From NCBI RefSeq assembly GCF_030698145.1, contig NZ_JAUYNW010000146.1:1-42980 (forward strand): DNA of 42,980 nt. The letters run 5' to 3'. This document shows positions 1-8,167 of this stretch, piece by piece. The DNA is from Phenylobacterium sp. (GTDB lineage: Bacteria > Pseudomonadota > Alphaproteobacteria > Caulobacterales > Caulobacteraceae). Every line of letters starts with the position of its first letter. Positions within the stretch are counted from its first letter, which is position 1. Below the pieces are notes generated by a model. It made no database searches. It saw nothing but the letters and a program-made list of their open reading frames with translations, and was not told where the DNA came from. A program made the position numbers and the translations under genes.

Positions 1-81
1 TTCGGAGCGCTGCAGCAGCACCACGCCGATGAGCGAGATGCAGACGATGATGTGGATGGTGAGCAGAATGCCGAGCAGCAT
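1..81 (-). CDS. secG: SecG, preprotein translocase subunit (5' end only)
   Basis: Reading the minus strand from an ATG at 81 gives 27 residues beginning MLLGILLTIHIIVCISLIGV and continuing through LLQRSE to the window edge. This is the first transmembrane helix of SecG followed by the conserved LLQ-R-SEGG turn, cut after the E. SecG is the small auxiliary subunit of the SecYEG inner-membrane channel. The neighbouring gene on the same strand is tpiA, and tpiA-secG-pyrG is a common alphaproteobacterial order, which supports the call. The gene reads out of the window at position 1. The frame stays open upstream of the ATG without an obvious ribosome binding site, so the start is not certain. Confidence 0.72.
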   Translation of the reverse strand, partial: MLLGILLTIHIIVCISLIGVVLLQRSE

Positions 82-192
82 GACGTGGTCCGATGCGTTC
101 GGGCGGTCGCCCGCGCCGAAATGAAGCGCGCGCTCTACCACCGAGAGGATCGCAAGGCCATAGCTAGGGCGTCGCAGTTCGCAGGCAAGCCT

Positions 193-708
193 ATGATTCT
201 CGAAACCGAACGCCTCAGCCTGAGACCCCTGGAGGCCTCCGACGCCGAACTGCTGTTCCCGATCCTCAGCGATCCGGAGGTCATGGCCCACTGGGACGTG
301 CCCGAGATCGACGACCCCGACGTGGTGCGCGAGGTGGTCGAGGGCCAGGTCGCCGACGTGGAGGCCGAGCGCGCTCTTCACTGGACCATCTGGACCCTGG
401 AAGAGGCGGAGTTCCTGGGCGCCTGCGACCTCTCCGACATCGACCGCCGCCACAAGCGCGCCGAGATCGGCTTCATGCTGGGGCGCGGAGCCTGGGGCCA
501 GGGCTATGCGCTGGAGGCGATGCGCGCGGTGATCGCCTTCGCCGCCTCGTCAGGCTTCCGGCGGCTGAGCGCGCGGACCCACTTGGGCAACCTGCGCTCC
601 GACACCCTGCTCCAGAAATTGGGCTTCAAGGAGGAGGGCCTGCTGCGCGGCCACGTGCTGCGTGACGGCGACCGCCGTGACTGCCGGCTGTTTGGCCTCT
701 TGCTTTAG
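193..708 (+). CDS. GNAT family N-acetyltransferase (RimJ/RimL type)
   Basis: The 171-residue product starts MILETERLSLRPLEASDAEL, the usual opening of the Acetyltransf_3 (RimJ/RimL-like) subgroup. The acetyl-CoA binding segment R-G-A-W-G-Q-G-Y-A is followed by an amphipathic helix (LEAMRAVIAFA), and near the end comes N-x-R-S-x-x-L-L-Q-K-LGF, the C-terminal signature of these enzymes. It is expected to transfer acetyl from acetyl-CoA to an amino group; the substrate (protein N-terminus, amino acid or small amine) cannot be read from sequence. The frame is open further upstream, but that part runs antisense to secG and has no GNAT features, so ATG 193 is chosen. It ends 25 nt before the VOC gene on the same strand. 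Confidence 0.85.
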   Translation: MILETERLSLRPLEASDAELLFPILSDPEVMAHWDVPEIDDPDVVREVVEGQVADVEAERALHWTIWTLEEAEFLGACDLSDIDRRHKRAEIGFMLGRGAWGQGYALEAMRAVIAFAASSGFRRLSARTHLGNLRSDTLLQKLGFKEEGLLRGHVLRDGDRRDCRLFGLLL

Positions 709-733
709 AGCCCCGCGCCCCGATCTGAGACCC

Positions 734-1150
734 ATGAGCGAAAACCCGATCACCCTCGCCGGCTTCGACCACATCGTCCTGCGCATCGTCGACAAGCCGC
801 GGATGCTGGCCTTCTACACCGAGGTCCTGGGCTGCGCCGTCGACCGGGACCGACCGGAGTTGGGCCTCACCCATCTGCGCGCCGGCGACGACCTCATAGA
901 CATGGTGACCATCGACGGCCGCCTGGGCTCGATGGGCGGCGCCGCGCCGGGTGTCGAGGGCCGCAACCTCGATCACTTCTGCCTGAGGGTGCGCCCCTTC
1001 GACGAGGCGGCCATCCGCGCCCACCTCGCGGCGCATGGGGTGAAGATCGTCGACGAGGGCGACCGCTACGGCGCCGACGGCGACGGCCTGTCGCTCTACC
1101 TGCTGGATCCCGAGGGCAATACGGTGGAGTTGAAGGGGCCGAGCGCCTAG
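734..1150 (+). CDS. VOC (glyoxalase/dioxygenase fold) family protein
   Basis: A 138-residue single VOC domain. It starts MSENPITLAGFDHIVLRIVD and has the FYTEVLG helix, a central N-L-D-H-F-C-L strand with a histidine in the usual metal position, and a C-terminal L-D-P-E-G-N-T-V-E-L strand that supplies the acidic ligand. Proteins of this size are often glyoxalase-like or virulence-protein-like members of unknown substrate; H16, the central H and the terminal E could form a metal site. The start ATG 734 follows the GNAT stop by 25 nt, so the two may be co-transcribed. The stop codon lies in a CTAG that also provides the stop of convergent tpiA, giving a 4-bp overlap. Confidence 0.82.
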   Translation: MSENPITLAGFDHIVLRIVDKPRMLAFYTEVLGCAVDRDRPELGLTHLRAGDDLIDMVTIDGRLGSMGGAAPGVEGRNLDHFCLRVRPFDEAAIRAHLAAHGVKIVDEGDRYGADGDGLSLYLLDPEGNTVELKGPSA

Positions 1151-1890
1151 AGCGCCCGGATGATGCCCAGGAAGTCCTCGGCCTTCAGCGAGGCGCCGCC
1201 GACCAGGGCGCCTCCGACCTCCGCCGCGTGCAGGATCTCGGCGGCGTTGGAGGGCTTCACCGACCCGCCATAGAGGATGGGCGGGGTCTTGCCGTGGTCG
1301 CCGAAGACCTCGACCAGGGTGGCGCGGATGGCCACATGGACCTCCTCGATCTCGGCGATGGACGGCGTCAGGCCGGTTCCGATGGCCCAGACGGGCTCAT
1401 AGGCGACCGAAAAGGCCCTGCCCGCCAGTTCGGCGGGGAGCGATCCCCTCACCTGCCCGGTGACGATCTCCAGGGCCTTGCCGGCCTTGCGCTCTTCCAG
1501 GGTCTCACCGACGCAGACGATCGGCTCCAGGCCCGCGGCCAGGGCCGCCGCCGTCTTGGCGGCCACCAGGGCGTCGGTCTCGCCGTAACCGGCGCGGCGT
1601 TCGGAGTGGCCCAGGATCACCAGGCTGGCCCCAGCGTCGGCCAGCATCGCGGCGGAAATGTCGCCGGTGAAGGCCCCCGAAGCTTCGGCCCGGCAGTCCT
1701 GCCCCCCAATGAGCAGCTTGGTCTCCCGAAGCGCCCAGGCCGCCCGCGCGGTCAGCGTGGCAGGCGGGCAGATGGCGACCCGGGCGGTCGTTTCGCCAAG
1801 TCCGGCGGCGGTGGCGACCGCCTCGGCCAGCGAGGCCGCGACCCCGTTCATCTTCCAATTGCCGGCGATCAGGGGGGTGGGAGCGGTCAT
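1147..1890 (-). CDS. tpiA: Triosephosphate isomerase
   Basis: The enzyme interconverts dihydroxyacetone phosphate and glyceraldehyde 3-phosphate in glycolysis and gluconeogenesis. The 247-residue protein carries the GNWKMNG motif with substrate-binding K13, the catalytic histidine in ILGHSERR (H95), and the catalytic glutamate in AYEPVWAIGTG (E165), followed by the phosphate-gripping loop. The late Y-G-G-S-V-K segment binds phosphate. Length is normal for the family. ATG 1890 is preferred over an in-frame TTG one codon upstream. It is divergent from ppiD and convergent with the VOC gene, sharing the CTAG stop. secG follows on the same strand after the two plus-strand genes. Confidence 0.97.
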   Translation of the reverse strand: MTAPTPLIAGNWKMNGVAASLAEAVATAAGLGETTARVAICPPATLTARAAWALRETKLLIGGQDCRAEASGAFTGDISAAMLADAGASLVILGHSERRAGYGETDALVAAKTAAALAAGLEPIVCVGETLEERKAGKALEIVTGQVRGSLPAELAGRAFSVAYEPVWAIGTGLTPSIAEIEEVHVAIRATLVEVFGDHGKTPPILYGGSVKPSNAAEILHAAEVGGALVGGASLKAEDFLGIIRAL

Positions 1891-1952
1891 CAAGGCCTCG
1901 TTTGCGGATCGTCGCTGGCGCGTTAAGGCAAGCCGGTCTTTCTGTCACGCGC

Positions 1953-1982
1953 TTGCCGGGGGGAAGCCGCCTCCACTATACC
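1953..1982 (+). promoter_or_regulatory. Candidate promoter for the ppiD-trpE transcript
   Basis: TTGCCG at 1953-1958 and TATACC at 1977-1982 are separated by 18 bp and lie about 45 bp ahead of the ppiD ATG. This is a sigma-70-like arrangement inside the 136-bp divergent gap between tpiA and ppiD. It is a motif match only. Confidence 0.35.
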
Positions 1983-2026
1983 CCCGGGTTCCACGCTTCA
2001 CGCCGAACAGGCTCAGGTAAGATCAG

Positions 2027-3964
2027 ATGCTCGCCGCCACACGCAAATTCTCGAGGTCCTGGGTCGCCGCCGTGCTGATCGGCCTCCTGGTCGTCAGTTT
2101 CCTGATCTTCGGCGTGAACGACGCCTTCAAGGGTAATTTCTCGAACGACGTGATCACGGCGGGCAAGCGCGGCGTCACGGCGGTCGACTTCAAGCGGGAG
2201 TTCGACCAGTTCCGCAAGAACGCCGAGCAGCAGATGGGTCAGCCCGTCACGCTTGAGATGGCGATCGAGAACCGGGTCGACACCCGCGTCCTGCAGGAAC
2301 TGGCGTCCCGCGAGGCGTTCGGCGAGATGATGCGCAAGGCCGGGATCCGGCCGTCCCAGGCCCTGATCGAGAAGGAGATCGGCAAGATCCAGGCCTTCTT
2401 CAACCCGATCTCGGGCGCGTTCGACAAGGACCTGTTCCAGCAGCGGCTGGGCGAGGCGAGCCTCACCCCCGACAAGTTCTACCTGATCATGACCGACGAG
2501 ATCGCCCAGTCCCACACGATCTCGGCCATGGTGAATGGGCTGCGTGTGCCGCGCGCCTACACCGCGCTGGGCGCGGTGTTCAGCATGGAAGCCCGCGACG
2601 TCGGCTACTTCCCAATCGATCCGCGCAGCGTCGAGCCGCCCAAGCCGCCCACCGATGCCGAACTCACAGCCTTCATGAAGCAGAACGAGAAGCAGCTCAC
2701 CCGTCCGGAGCTGCGCGTCCTGACCGTGGTGGCCTTCAGCCCGGCCATGGTCCAAGGCGCCGTCGCTCTCGACGAGGCCGAGGTCCAGAAGCGCTACGAG
2801 TTCCGCAAGGACACCATGGCCCAGCCGGAGACCCGTTCGCTGGTCCAGGTCCCGGCCAAGGACGCCGCTGTCGCTCAGTCCGTTGCCGCACGCCTGGCCA
2901 AGGGCGAGGATCCCAGCACCATCGCCAAGTCCATGGGCGTCGAGGCCATCGTCTATGTTGACAGGCCCCGCTCGGCCGTGGCCGATCCGCGTGTCGGCCA
3001 GGCCGCCTTCACGCTCAAGGCCGGCGAGATCTCCGGCCCGATCCAGGGCGCGCTGGGCTATGCGGTGATCAAGGTGACCAAGGTGACCCCCGGCAAGACG
3101 ATCTCGCTGGACGAGGTTCGGCCGCAAATCGAGGCCGAGCTGCGCAAGGACGCCGCCTCCGAGAAGGTCTATGCGCTGAGCCAGGCCTATGAGGACGCCC
3201 ACACCAAGGGTGACAGCCTGCCCGACGCCGCCAAGAAGGCCGGCGTGCCCTCCATGACCATCGGTCCTGTGACCGCCCAGGGCGTGAGCGCACAGGGCCA
3301 GCAGATGCAGGGCCTCAGCCCCAAGATCCTGGAAGCGGCCTTCGCCCTGCCGGCTGGCGGGGAGAGCGACATCCAAGAACTCGGCAACGGCGAGTACTTC
3401 GCCGTCCGCGTCGAACGGGTCATTCCCCAGTCGATGCCGCCCCTGGCCGAGGTGAAGCCGCAACTGACCCGCGTCTGGATGATGCGCGAGCTGGTCAAGC
3501 GCCTGCAGGCCCGCGCCGACGGCTTCGCCGCCCGGGTGCGCAAGGGCGAGAGCCTGGAGGCGGTCGCCACGGCGGCCGGAACCAAGGTCACCCGCGTGGT
3601 CGGCCTGGATCGCCAGAACGCCAGCCAGTCGCAGGCCCTGTCGCGCGACGCCCTGGGCAAGGCCTTCGGCGGCAAGCCCGGCGAGGTCTTCGTGGCCGAC
3701 GATCCGCGCTACGGCGTGGTGGTCGCCAAGCTGGAGGCCGTTCGCGCGCCGTCCGGCCCGACCCTGGCGAGGATCACCGAGGACACCCGTCCGCAGATGA
3801 GCATGGGGATCTTCCGCGAGATCGGCGAGTCGGCGCGCCGCGCCGCCCGCGACGAAGTGAAGGTGAAGATCTATCCGGACAAGGCGCGTGCGGCCCTGGG
3901 CCTGCCGCCGCTGACCGAGCAAGAGAAAGCCGGCGCCGCCGGCAAGACGGAGCTGGCGAAATGA
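2027..3964 (+). CDS. ppiD: PpiD/SurA-like periplasmic peptidyl-prolyl isomerase
   Basis: A 645-residue inner-membrane-anchored foldase. A short cytoplasmic start is followed by one transmembrane segment at about residues 12-30 (WVAAVLIGLLVVSFLIFGV), then a long SurA_N-type helical region. A parvulin-like domain lies at about 270-360, with the family turn A-F-x-L-K-A-G-E-I-S-G-P-I-Q and G-Y-A-V-I-K-V. A second, weaker repeat of that kind lies further on (A-F-A-L-P-A-G-G-E-S-D-I). Architecture and length match PpiD, which assists outer-membrane and secreted proteins leaving the Sec channel. The last codons overlap the trpE start in ATGA, so trpE is probably translationally coupled to it, although the functions are unrelated. 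PpiD parvulin domains are often catalytically weak; activity is not shown here. Confidence 0.9.
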   Translation: MLAATRKFSRSWVAAVLIGLLVVSFLIFGVNDAFKGNFSNDVITAGKRGVTAVDFKREFDQFRKNAEQQMGQPVTLEMAIENRVDTRVLQELASREAFGEMMRKAGIRPSQALIEKEIGKIQAFFNPISGAFDKDLFQQRLGEASLTPDKFYLIMTDEIAQSHTISAMVNGLRVPRAYTALGAVFSMEARDVGYFPIDPRSVEPPKPPTDAELTAFMKQNEKQLTRPELRVLTVVAFSPAMVQGAVALDEAEVQKRYEFRKDTMAQPETRSLVQVPAKDAAVAQSVAARLAKGEDPSTIAKSMGVEAIVYVDRPRSAVADPRVGQAAFTLKAGEISGPIQGALGYAVIKVTKVTPGKTISLDEVRPQIEAELRKDAASEKVYALSQAYEDAHTKGDSLPDAAKKAGVPSMTIGPVTAQGVSAQGQQMQGLSPKILEAAFALPAGGESDIQELGNGEYFAVRVERVIPQSMPPLAEVKPQLTRVWMMRELVKRLQARADGFAARVRKGESLEAVATAAGTKVTRVVGLDRQNASQSQALSRDALGKAFGGKPGEVFVADDPRYGVVVAKLEAVRAPSGPTLARITEDTRPQMSMGIFREIGESARRAARDEVKVKIYPDKARAALGLPPLTEQEKAGAAGKTELAK

Positions 3965-5493
3965 CGATCGAACCTGCGTTTGCGGCCTTTGAGGCGAAAT
4001 ATGCTCAAGGCGCGCCGCAGGTGGTCTGGACCCGCCTGATCGACGATCTGGAGACGCCGGTCTCAGCCTATCTGAAGATCGCTCACGGGCGCCCCTACGC
4101 CTTCCTGTTCGAGAGCGTCGAGGGCGGCGCGCACCGGGGCCGCTATTCGGTGATCGCCATGAAGCCCGACCTCGTCTGGAGATGCCGCGGCGACCAGGCC
4201 GAGATCGCGGTCGGACCCGACATCGAGGCGGGCCGCTTCCAGTCCCAGGCCGGCGGCGCGCTGGATTCGCTGCGCGACCTCGTGGCCCGTTCGCGGCTGG
4301 ACCTGCCGGAGGGCCTGCCGCCGATGTCGGCGGGCGTGTTCGGGGCCATCGGCTACGACATGATCCGGCTAGTCGAGCGCCTGCCCAACGTCAATCCCGA
4401 CCCACTGGACCTGCCCGACGGCCTGATGACGCGGCCCTCGATGGTGGCGATCTTCGACGCCATCGCCCAGGAGATCGTCCTGGTCACCACGGTGCGGCCG
4501 TCGGAAATGCCCGCCAAGGCCGCCTATGATGACGCCAAGGCCCGCCTGGGCGAGGTGATGGCCGACCTGCGCGGCTCAGCCCCGCCTCTGGCCGGCGACG
4601 GCGTGGCGGAACCCGACCGCTTCACGACCCCGGTGAGCCGGCAGGACTATCACGCCATCGTGGCGCGGGCGAAGGACTACATCCTGGCCGGCGACATCTT
4701 CCAGGTCGTGCCCAGCCACCGGTTCCGGGCGCCATTCAGCCTGGACCCGTTCGCGCTCTACAGGTCCCTGCGGCGGACCAACCCCTCGCCGTTCCTGTTC
4801 TATCTGAACTTCGGGGATTTCCAGCTCGCGGGCTCGTCCCCTGAGATCCTGGTGCGCCTGCGCGACGGCAAGATCACCATCCGCCCGCTCGCCGGCACGC
4901 GGCCTCGCGGCGCCACGCCCGAGGAGGATCGGCGGCTCGAGGCCGAGCTGATCGCCGATCCCAAGGAGCGCGCCGAGCACCTGATGCTGCTGGATCTCGG
5001 CCGCAACGACGTCGGCCGGGTGGCGATGCTGACGAGCGCCGGCGCCAACGAGCCGCCACAACCGTCCCGCGGTCCCCGAGTCCGCGTCACGGGCTCGTTC
5101 TTCGTCGAACGCTACAGCCACGTCATGCACCTGGTCTCCAACGTCGAGGGCGACGCGCCGGAGGGGCTGGATCCCGTCGACGTGCTGATGGCCGCCCTCC
5201 CCGCCGGCACGCTTTCGGGCGCGCCCAAGGTGCGGGCCATGGAGATCATCGACGAGCTGGAGCAGGAAAAGCGCGGCATCGCCTATGCCGGAGCGGTCGG
5301 ATATTTCGGGGCCGACGGTTCGGTGGACACCTGCATCGTCCTGCGCACCGCCTGCTTCAAGGACGGGACCATGTACGTCCAGGCCGGCGGCGGGGTGGTC
5401 GCCGACTCCGACGCCGACGCCGAATACGACGAGACCATGCACAAGGCGCGCGCCCTGCGCAGCGCGGCCGAAGAGGCCTGGCGGTTCGTCTAG
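3961..5493 (+). CDS. trpE: Anthranilate synthase component I
   Basis: It converts chorismate to anthranilate with ammonia delivered by TrpG, the first committed step of tryptophan synthesis. The 510-residue protein has the N-terminal domain with F-L-F-E-S near residue 50, equivalent to the LLES tryptophan feedback element. The chorismate-binding domain follows, with LLDLGRNDVGR near 342 and AGTLSGAPKVRAMEIIDELE near 415-434. It is a stand-alone TrpE, unlike the fused TrpEG of many Rhizobiales. Its ATG overlaps the ppiD stop by 4 nt. Its TAG stop lies in a CTAG shared with a convergent small gene, which separates it from trpG. Confidence 0.97.
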   Translation: MTIEPAFAAFEAKYAQGAPQVVWTRLIDDLETPVSAYLKIAHGRPYAFLFESVEGGAHRGRYSVIAMKPDLVWRCRGDQAEIAVGPDIEAGRFQSQAGGALDSLRDLVARSRLDLPEGLPPMSAGVFGAIGYDMIRLVERLPNVNPDPLDLPDGLMTRPSMVAIFDAIAQEIVLVTTVRPSEMPAKAAYDDAKARLGEVMADLRGSAPPLAGDGVAEPDRFTTPVSRQDYHAIVARAKDYILAGDIFQVVPSHRFRAPFSLDPFALYRSLRRTNPSPFLFYLNFGDFQLAGSSPEILVRLRDGKITIRPLAGTRPRGATPEEDRRLEAELIADPKERAEHLMLLDLGRNDVGRVAMLTSAGANEPPQPSRGPRVRVTGSFFVERYSHVMHLVSNVEGDAPEGLDPVDVLMAALPAGTLSGAPKVRAMEIIDELEQEKRGIAYAGAVGYFGADGSVDTCIVLRTACFKDGTMYVQAGGGVVADSDADAEYDETMHKARALRSAAEEAWRFV

Positions 5494-5690
5494 CGGGCCT
5501 GTTGCACCACGTGCGTCGTGGTGACCGGCGGCGCGACGATCATCGCCGTGGCCAGGGCCAGGGCGGCCGAGGCGGCGAAGGCCGCGGCGCAGAGGGCGGG
5601 CCAGACACGCTCGCGCACTTCCGGCCCGTGCAGCAGCCGGCGGGCTCTGGCGATCATCACGGCGTCGAGGGCGGAATCGGGCGGCGGCAT
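5490..5690 (-). CDS. Small single-pass membrane protein of unknown function
   Basis: A 66-residue reading frame on the strand opposite the trp genes, beginning [21 protein letters not shown] charged N-terminal half (about residues 1-32) is followed by one hydrophobic segment of alanine-rich character ([20 protein letters not shown], about 33-52) and a short [11 protein letters not shown] tail that would be periplasmic. This layout is typical of small inner-membrane proteins. I do not recognise the family. It fills the trpE-trpG gap almost exactly, and its stop overlaps the trpE stop in a CTAG. Plus-strand frames over the same bases are rich in arginine and glycine and look non-coding. An alternative GTG start lies two codons upstream. 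Confidence 0.55.
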   Translation of the reverse strand: MPPPDSALDAVMIARARRLLHGPEVRERVWPALCAAAFAASAALALATAMIVAPPVTTTHVVQQAR

Positions 5691-5733
5691 GGTCACAACA
5701 TCCCGCCAACCGCACGCAACCGCAATGCGGGCT

Positions 5734-5750
5734 CTTGGCGCAGCGCCAAG
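5734..5750 (+). promoter_or_regulatory. Perfect inverted repeat in the trpG leader
   Basis: CTTGGCG, loop CAG, CGCCAAG: a 7-bp perfect stem with a 3-nt loop, flanked by GGG on the left and CCC on the right that could extend it past a bulge. It ends 20 nt before the trpG ATG. No U-run follows, so it is not a normal terminator; it could affect translation or be a protein site. No leader peptide with tryptophan codons was found near it. Confidence 0.4.
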
Positions 5751-5770
5751 CCCGGCTTAGAGAACCAATC

Positions 5771-6361
5771 ATGATCCTGGTGATCGATAACTACGACAGC
5801 TTCACCTACAACCTGGTTCACTATCTGAACGAGCTGGGCGCGGAGACGCTTGTCTATCGCAACGACGCCCTGACCGTTCAGGAGGCGCTCGGCCTGCGTC
5901 CGCAGGGCGTGCTGCTGTCGCCCGGTCCCTGCACCCCCAACGAGGCCGGCATCTGCCTGCCCCTGCTGGGCGCGGCGCCGGAGGACCTGCCGATCCTGGG
6001 TGTCTGCCTGGGCCACCAGGCTATTGGCCAGGCCTATGGTGGCGACGTGGTGCGCGCCAAACAGGTGATGCACGGCAAGACCAGCGCCATCAGCCACAAC
6101 GGCAAGGGCATCTTCAAGGGCCTGCCCGACCCCTTCACGGCCACGCGCTATCACAGCCTGTCGGTCGAGCGCGACACCCTGCCCGCCGAACTGGAAGTGT
6201 CCGCCTGGACCGAAGACGGCGAGATCATGGGCTTCGCCCACCGCACGCGGCCGGTCCACGGCGTGCAGTTCCATCCCGAATCCATCGCCACCGAGGGCGG
6301 CCACCTGATGCTGGCCAACTTCCTGCAGCTCGCCGGCGTGACGCCGCTGGAAGTCGCCTAG
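5771..6361 (+). CDS. trpG: Anthranilate synthase component II (glutamine amidotransferase)
   Basis: The 196-residue class I amidotransferase starts [20 protein letters not shown]. It hydrolyses glutamine and passes ammonia to TrpE. The oxyanion S-P-G-P motif lies at about 50-53, the nucleophile is C79 in [10 protein letters not shown], and the H168/E170 pair is in VQFHPES. The N-terminal extension of the open frame from about 5735 lies over the inverted repeat and has no family features, so ATG 5771 is used. The same protein often also serves as PabA in folate synthesis; that cannot be decided here. trpD follows after 4 nt. Confidence 0.96.
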   Translation: MILVIDNYDSFTYNLVHYLNELGAETLVYRNDALTVQEALGLRPQGVLLSPGPCTPNEAGICLPLLGAAPEDLPILGVCLGHQAIGQAYGGDVVRAKQVMHGKTSAISHNGKGIFKGLPDPFTATRYHSLSVERDTLPAELEVSAWTEDGEIMGFAHRTRPVHGVQFHPESIATEGGHLMLANFLQLAGVTPLEVA

Positions 6362-6365
6362 CCCG

Positions 6366-7382
6366 ATGTCGGACGCTTTCAAGCCGTTGCTGGGCCGCCT
6401 GGCCGATGGCGGAACCCTCACCGAGGACGACGCTGGCGAGTTCTTCGCCGCCTGCCTGCGCGGCGAGCCGACCCCGGCCCAGGTCGCCGCCGCCGTCACC
6501 GCCATGCGGATGCGCGGCGAGACGATCGGCGAGATCACCGCCTGCGCGCGCGCCATGCGCAAGGCCGCGGTGCATCTGGAACTGCCCTATGAGACGATGG
6601 ACGTCTGCGGCACCGGCGGCGACGGCCTGCATACGCTGAACATCTCCACCGCCGTGGGCTTCGTGGTCGCCGGCGGCGGGATCAAGGTCGCCAAGCACGG
6701 CAACCGCGCCCTGTCGTCGAAGTCCGGGGCGGCCGACGTCCTGGCCGAAATGGGCGTCAATATCTCGGCCTCCTCGATCCGCCAGCGCCAGGCCCTGGAC
6801 GAGGCCGGCATCTGCTTCATGTTCGCCCCGACCCATCACGGCGCCATGCGGCACGTCTCGCCGATCCGCGCGGAGCTGGGCTACCGGACCATCTTCAATC
6901 TGCTGGGCCCGCTGACCAATCCGGCCGGGGCCCAGCGTCAGGTCATGGGTGTGTTCGCCGACCGCTGGGTCGAGCCCCTGGCCCGGGTGCTGGGCGCGCT
7001 GGGCTCCACCCGCGCCTGGGTCGTCCACGGCGGCGGCATGGACGAGATGACCACCACAGGCGAGACCAGCGTGGCGGAATATCGTGACGGCCAGGTGCGG
7101 CTGTTCACCATCACGCCCGAGGCCGTGGGCCTGCCCCGTTCGGCCCTGGCCGACCTCACCGGCGGCTCGCCGGCCGAGAACGCCGTGGCGCTGGGCGAAC
7201 TGCTGGACGGGGCGAAGACCCCCTATCGCGACATCGTGCTGCTGAACGCCGCCGCGGCCTTCCTGGTCGGTGACCAGGTCGAGACCCTGCGCGACGGCGT
7301 GAACCTCGCCGCCGCGGTGATCGACGACGGCCGGGCCAAGGCGACGCTCGCCAAGCTGGTGGCCGTCACCAACATCCCATGA
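6366..7382 (+). CDS. trpD: Anthranilate phosphoribosyltransferase
   Basis: It joins anthranilate to phosphoribosyl pyrophosphate, the second step of tryptophan synthesis. The 338-residue protein has the N-terminal helical domain with the [10 protein letters not shown] motif. The PRPP loop [13 protein letters not shown] lies near residue 82, followed by [21 protein letters not shown] and the anthranilate-binding [30 protein letters not shown] stretch. The length is standard. It starts 4 nt after the trpG stop, and its TGA overlaps the trpC ATG (ATGA), so these two are probably translationally coupled. Confidence 0.97.
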   Translation: MSDAFKPLLGRLADGGTLTEDDAGEFFAACLRGEPTPAQVAAAVTAMRMRGETIGEITACARAMRKAAVHLELPYETMDVCGTGGDGLHTLNISTAVGFVVAGGGIKVAKHGNRALSSKSGAADVLAEMGVNISASSIRQRQALDEAGICFMFAPTHHGAMRHVSPIRAELGYRTIFNLLGPLTNPAGAQRQVMGVFADRWVEPLARVLGALGSTRAWVVHGGGMDEMTTTGETSVAEYRDGQVRLFTITPEAVGLPRSALADLTGGSPAENAVALGELLDGAKTPYRDIVLLNAAAAFLVGDQVETLRDGVNLAAAVIDDGRAKATLAKLVAVTNIP

Positions 7383-8167
7383 GCGACATCCTCGACAAGA
7401 TCGCCGCCTACAAGCGCGACGAGGTCGCCGAACGCAAAGGCCTCCGGTCCCCGGCCGATCTGGACGCCGCCGCCAGGGCCGCCTCCCCGCCCCGCGGCTT
7501 CCGCGCCGCCCTGGAGCGCCTCCACGCCCCGGGCCGCCTGGCCTTGATCGCCGAGATCAAGAAGGCCTCGCCGTCCAAGGGGCTGATCCGCGAGGACTTC
7601 GATCCCCCCGCCCTGGCGCGCGCCTATGAAGCGGGCGGCGCAGCCTGCCTGTCGGTGCTGACGGACGCACCCAGCTTCCAGGGAGCCGATAGCTTCCTGA
7701 CCGCGGCGCGCGACGCCGTCGCCCTGCCCTCCCTGCGCAAGGAGTTCCTGGTGGATCCCTGGCAGGTGGCCGAGTCGCGCGGTTTCGGCGCCGACGCGAT
7801 CCTGGTGATCCTGGCCATGGTCGACGACGCGGTGGCCGCCGACCTGATGTCGGAAGCCGCCCGCCTAGGCATGGACGCCCTGGTCGAGGTCCACGACGAA
7901 GCCGAGATGGCGCGCGCCGGCGGGCTCGGCGCGACCCTGGTGGGCGTCAACAACCGCGACCTGCGCACCTTCACGGTGGACCTGGCGATCACCGAGCGCC
8001 TGGCCGCCGCCGCGCCCAAGGACGCCCTGCTGGTCACCGAGAGCGGCGTCTTCACCCCCGCCGACGCCGAGCGCCTGGAGCGGTGCGGCGCCAAGGCCAT
8101 GCTGGTGGGCGAGAGCCTGATGCGCCAGGCCGATGTGGCCGCCGCCACCCGGGCCCTGCTCGCTTGA
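7379..8167 (+). CDS. trpC: Indole-3-glycerol phosphate synthase
   Basis: A 262-residue (beta/alpha)8 barrel that closes the indole ring from carboxyphenylamino-deoxyribulose phosphate. The signature [13 protein letters not shown] lies at about residues 55-68 and carries the conserved glutamate and lysines. [11 protein letters not shown] contains the catalytic lysine, and [10 protein letters not shown] and E-S-G-V follow at the expected places. It stands alone rather than fused to TrpF, as is usual in alphaproteobacteria. The stop overlaps a TTG that is the likely start of the next gene. Confidence 0.96.
   Translation: MSDILDKIAAYKRDEVAERKGLRSPADLDAAARAASPPRGFRAALERLHAPGRLALIAEIKKASPSKGLIREDFDPPALARAYEAGGAACLSVLTDAPSFQGADSFLTAARDAVALPSLRKEFLVDPWQVAESRGFGADAILVILAMVDDAVAADLMSEAARLGMDALVEVHDEAEMARAGGLGATLVGVNNRDLRTFTVDLAITERLAAAAPKDALLVTESGVFTPADAERLERCGAKAMLVGESLMRQADVAAATRALLA

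Noticed and set aside
52..192. Upstream extension of the GNAT frame
   Set aside because: It lies over the secG start on the other strand and has no GNAT similarity; ATG 193 fits the family.
1976..3922. 648-codon minus-strand frame
   Set aside because: Antisense to ppiD; His/Gly/Arg/Leu-rich composition typical of a shadow frame in GC-rich DNA, with no domain.
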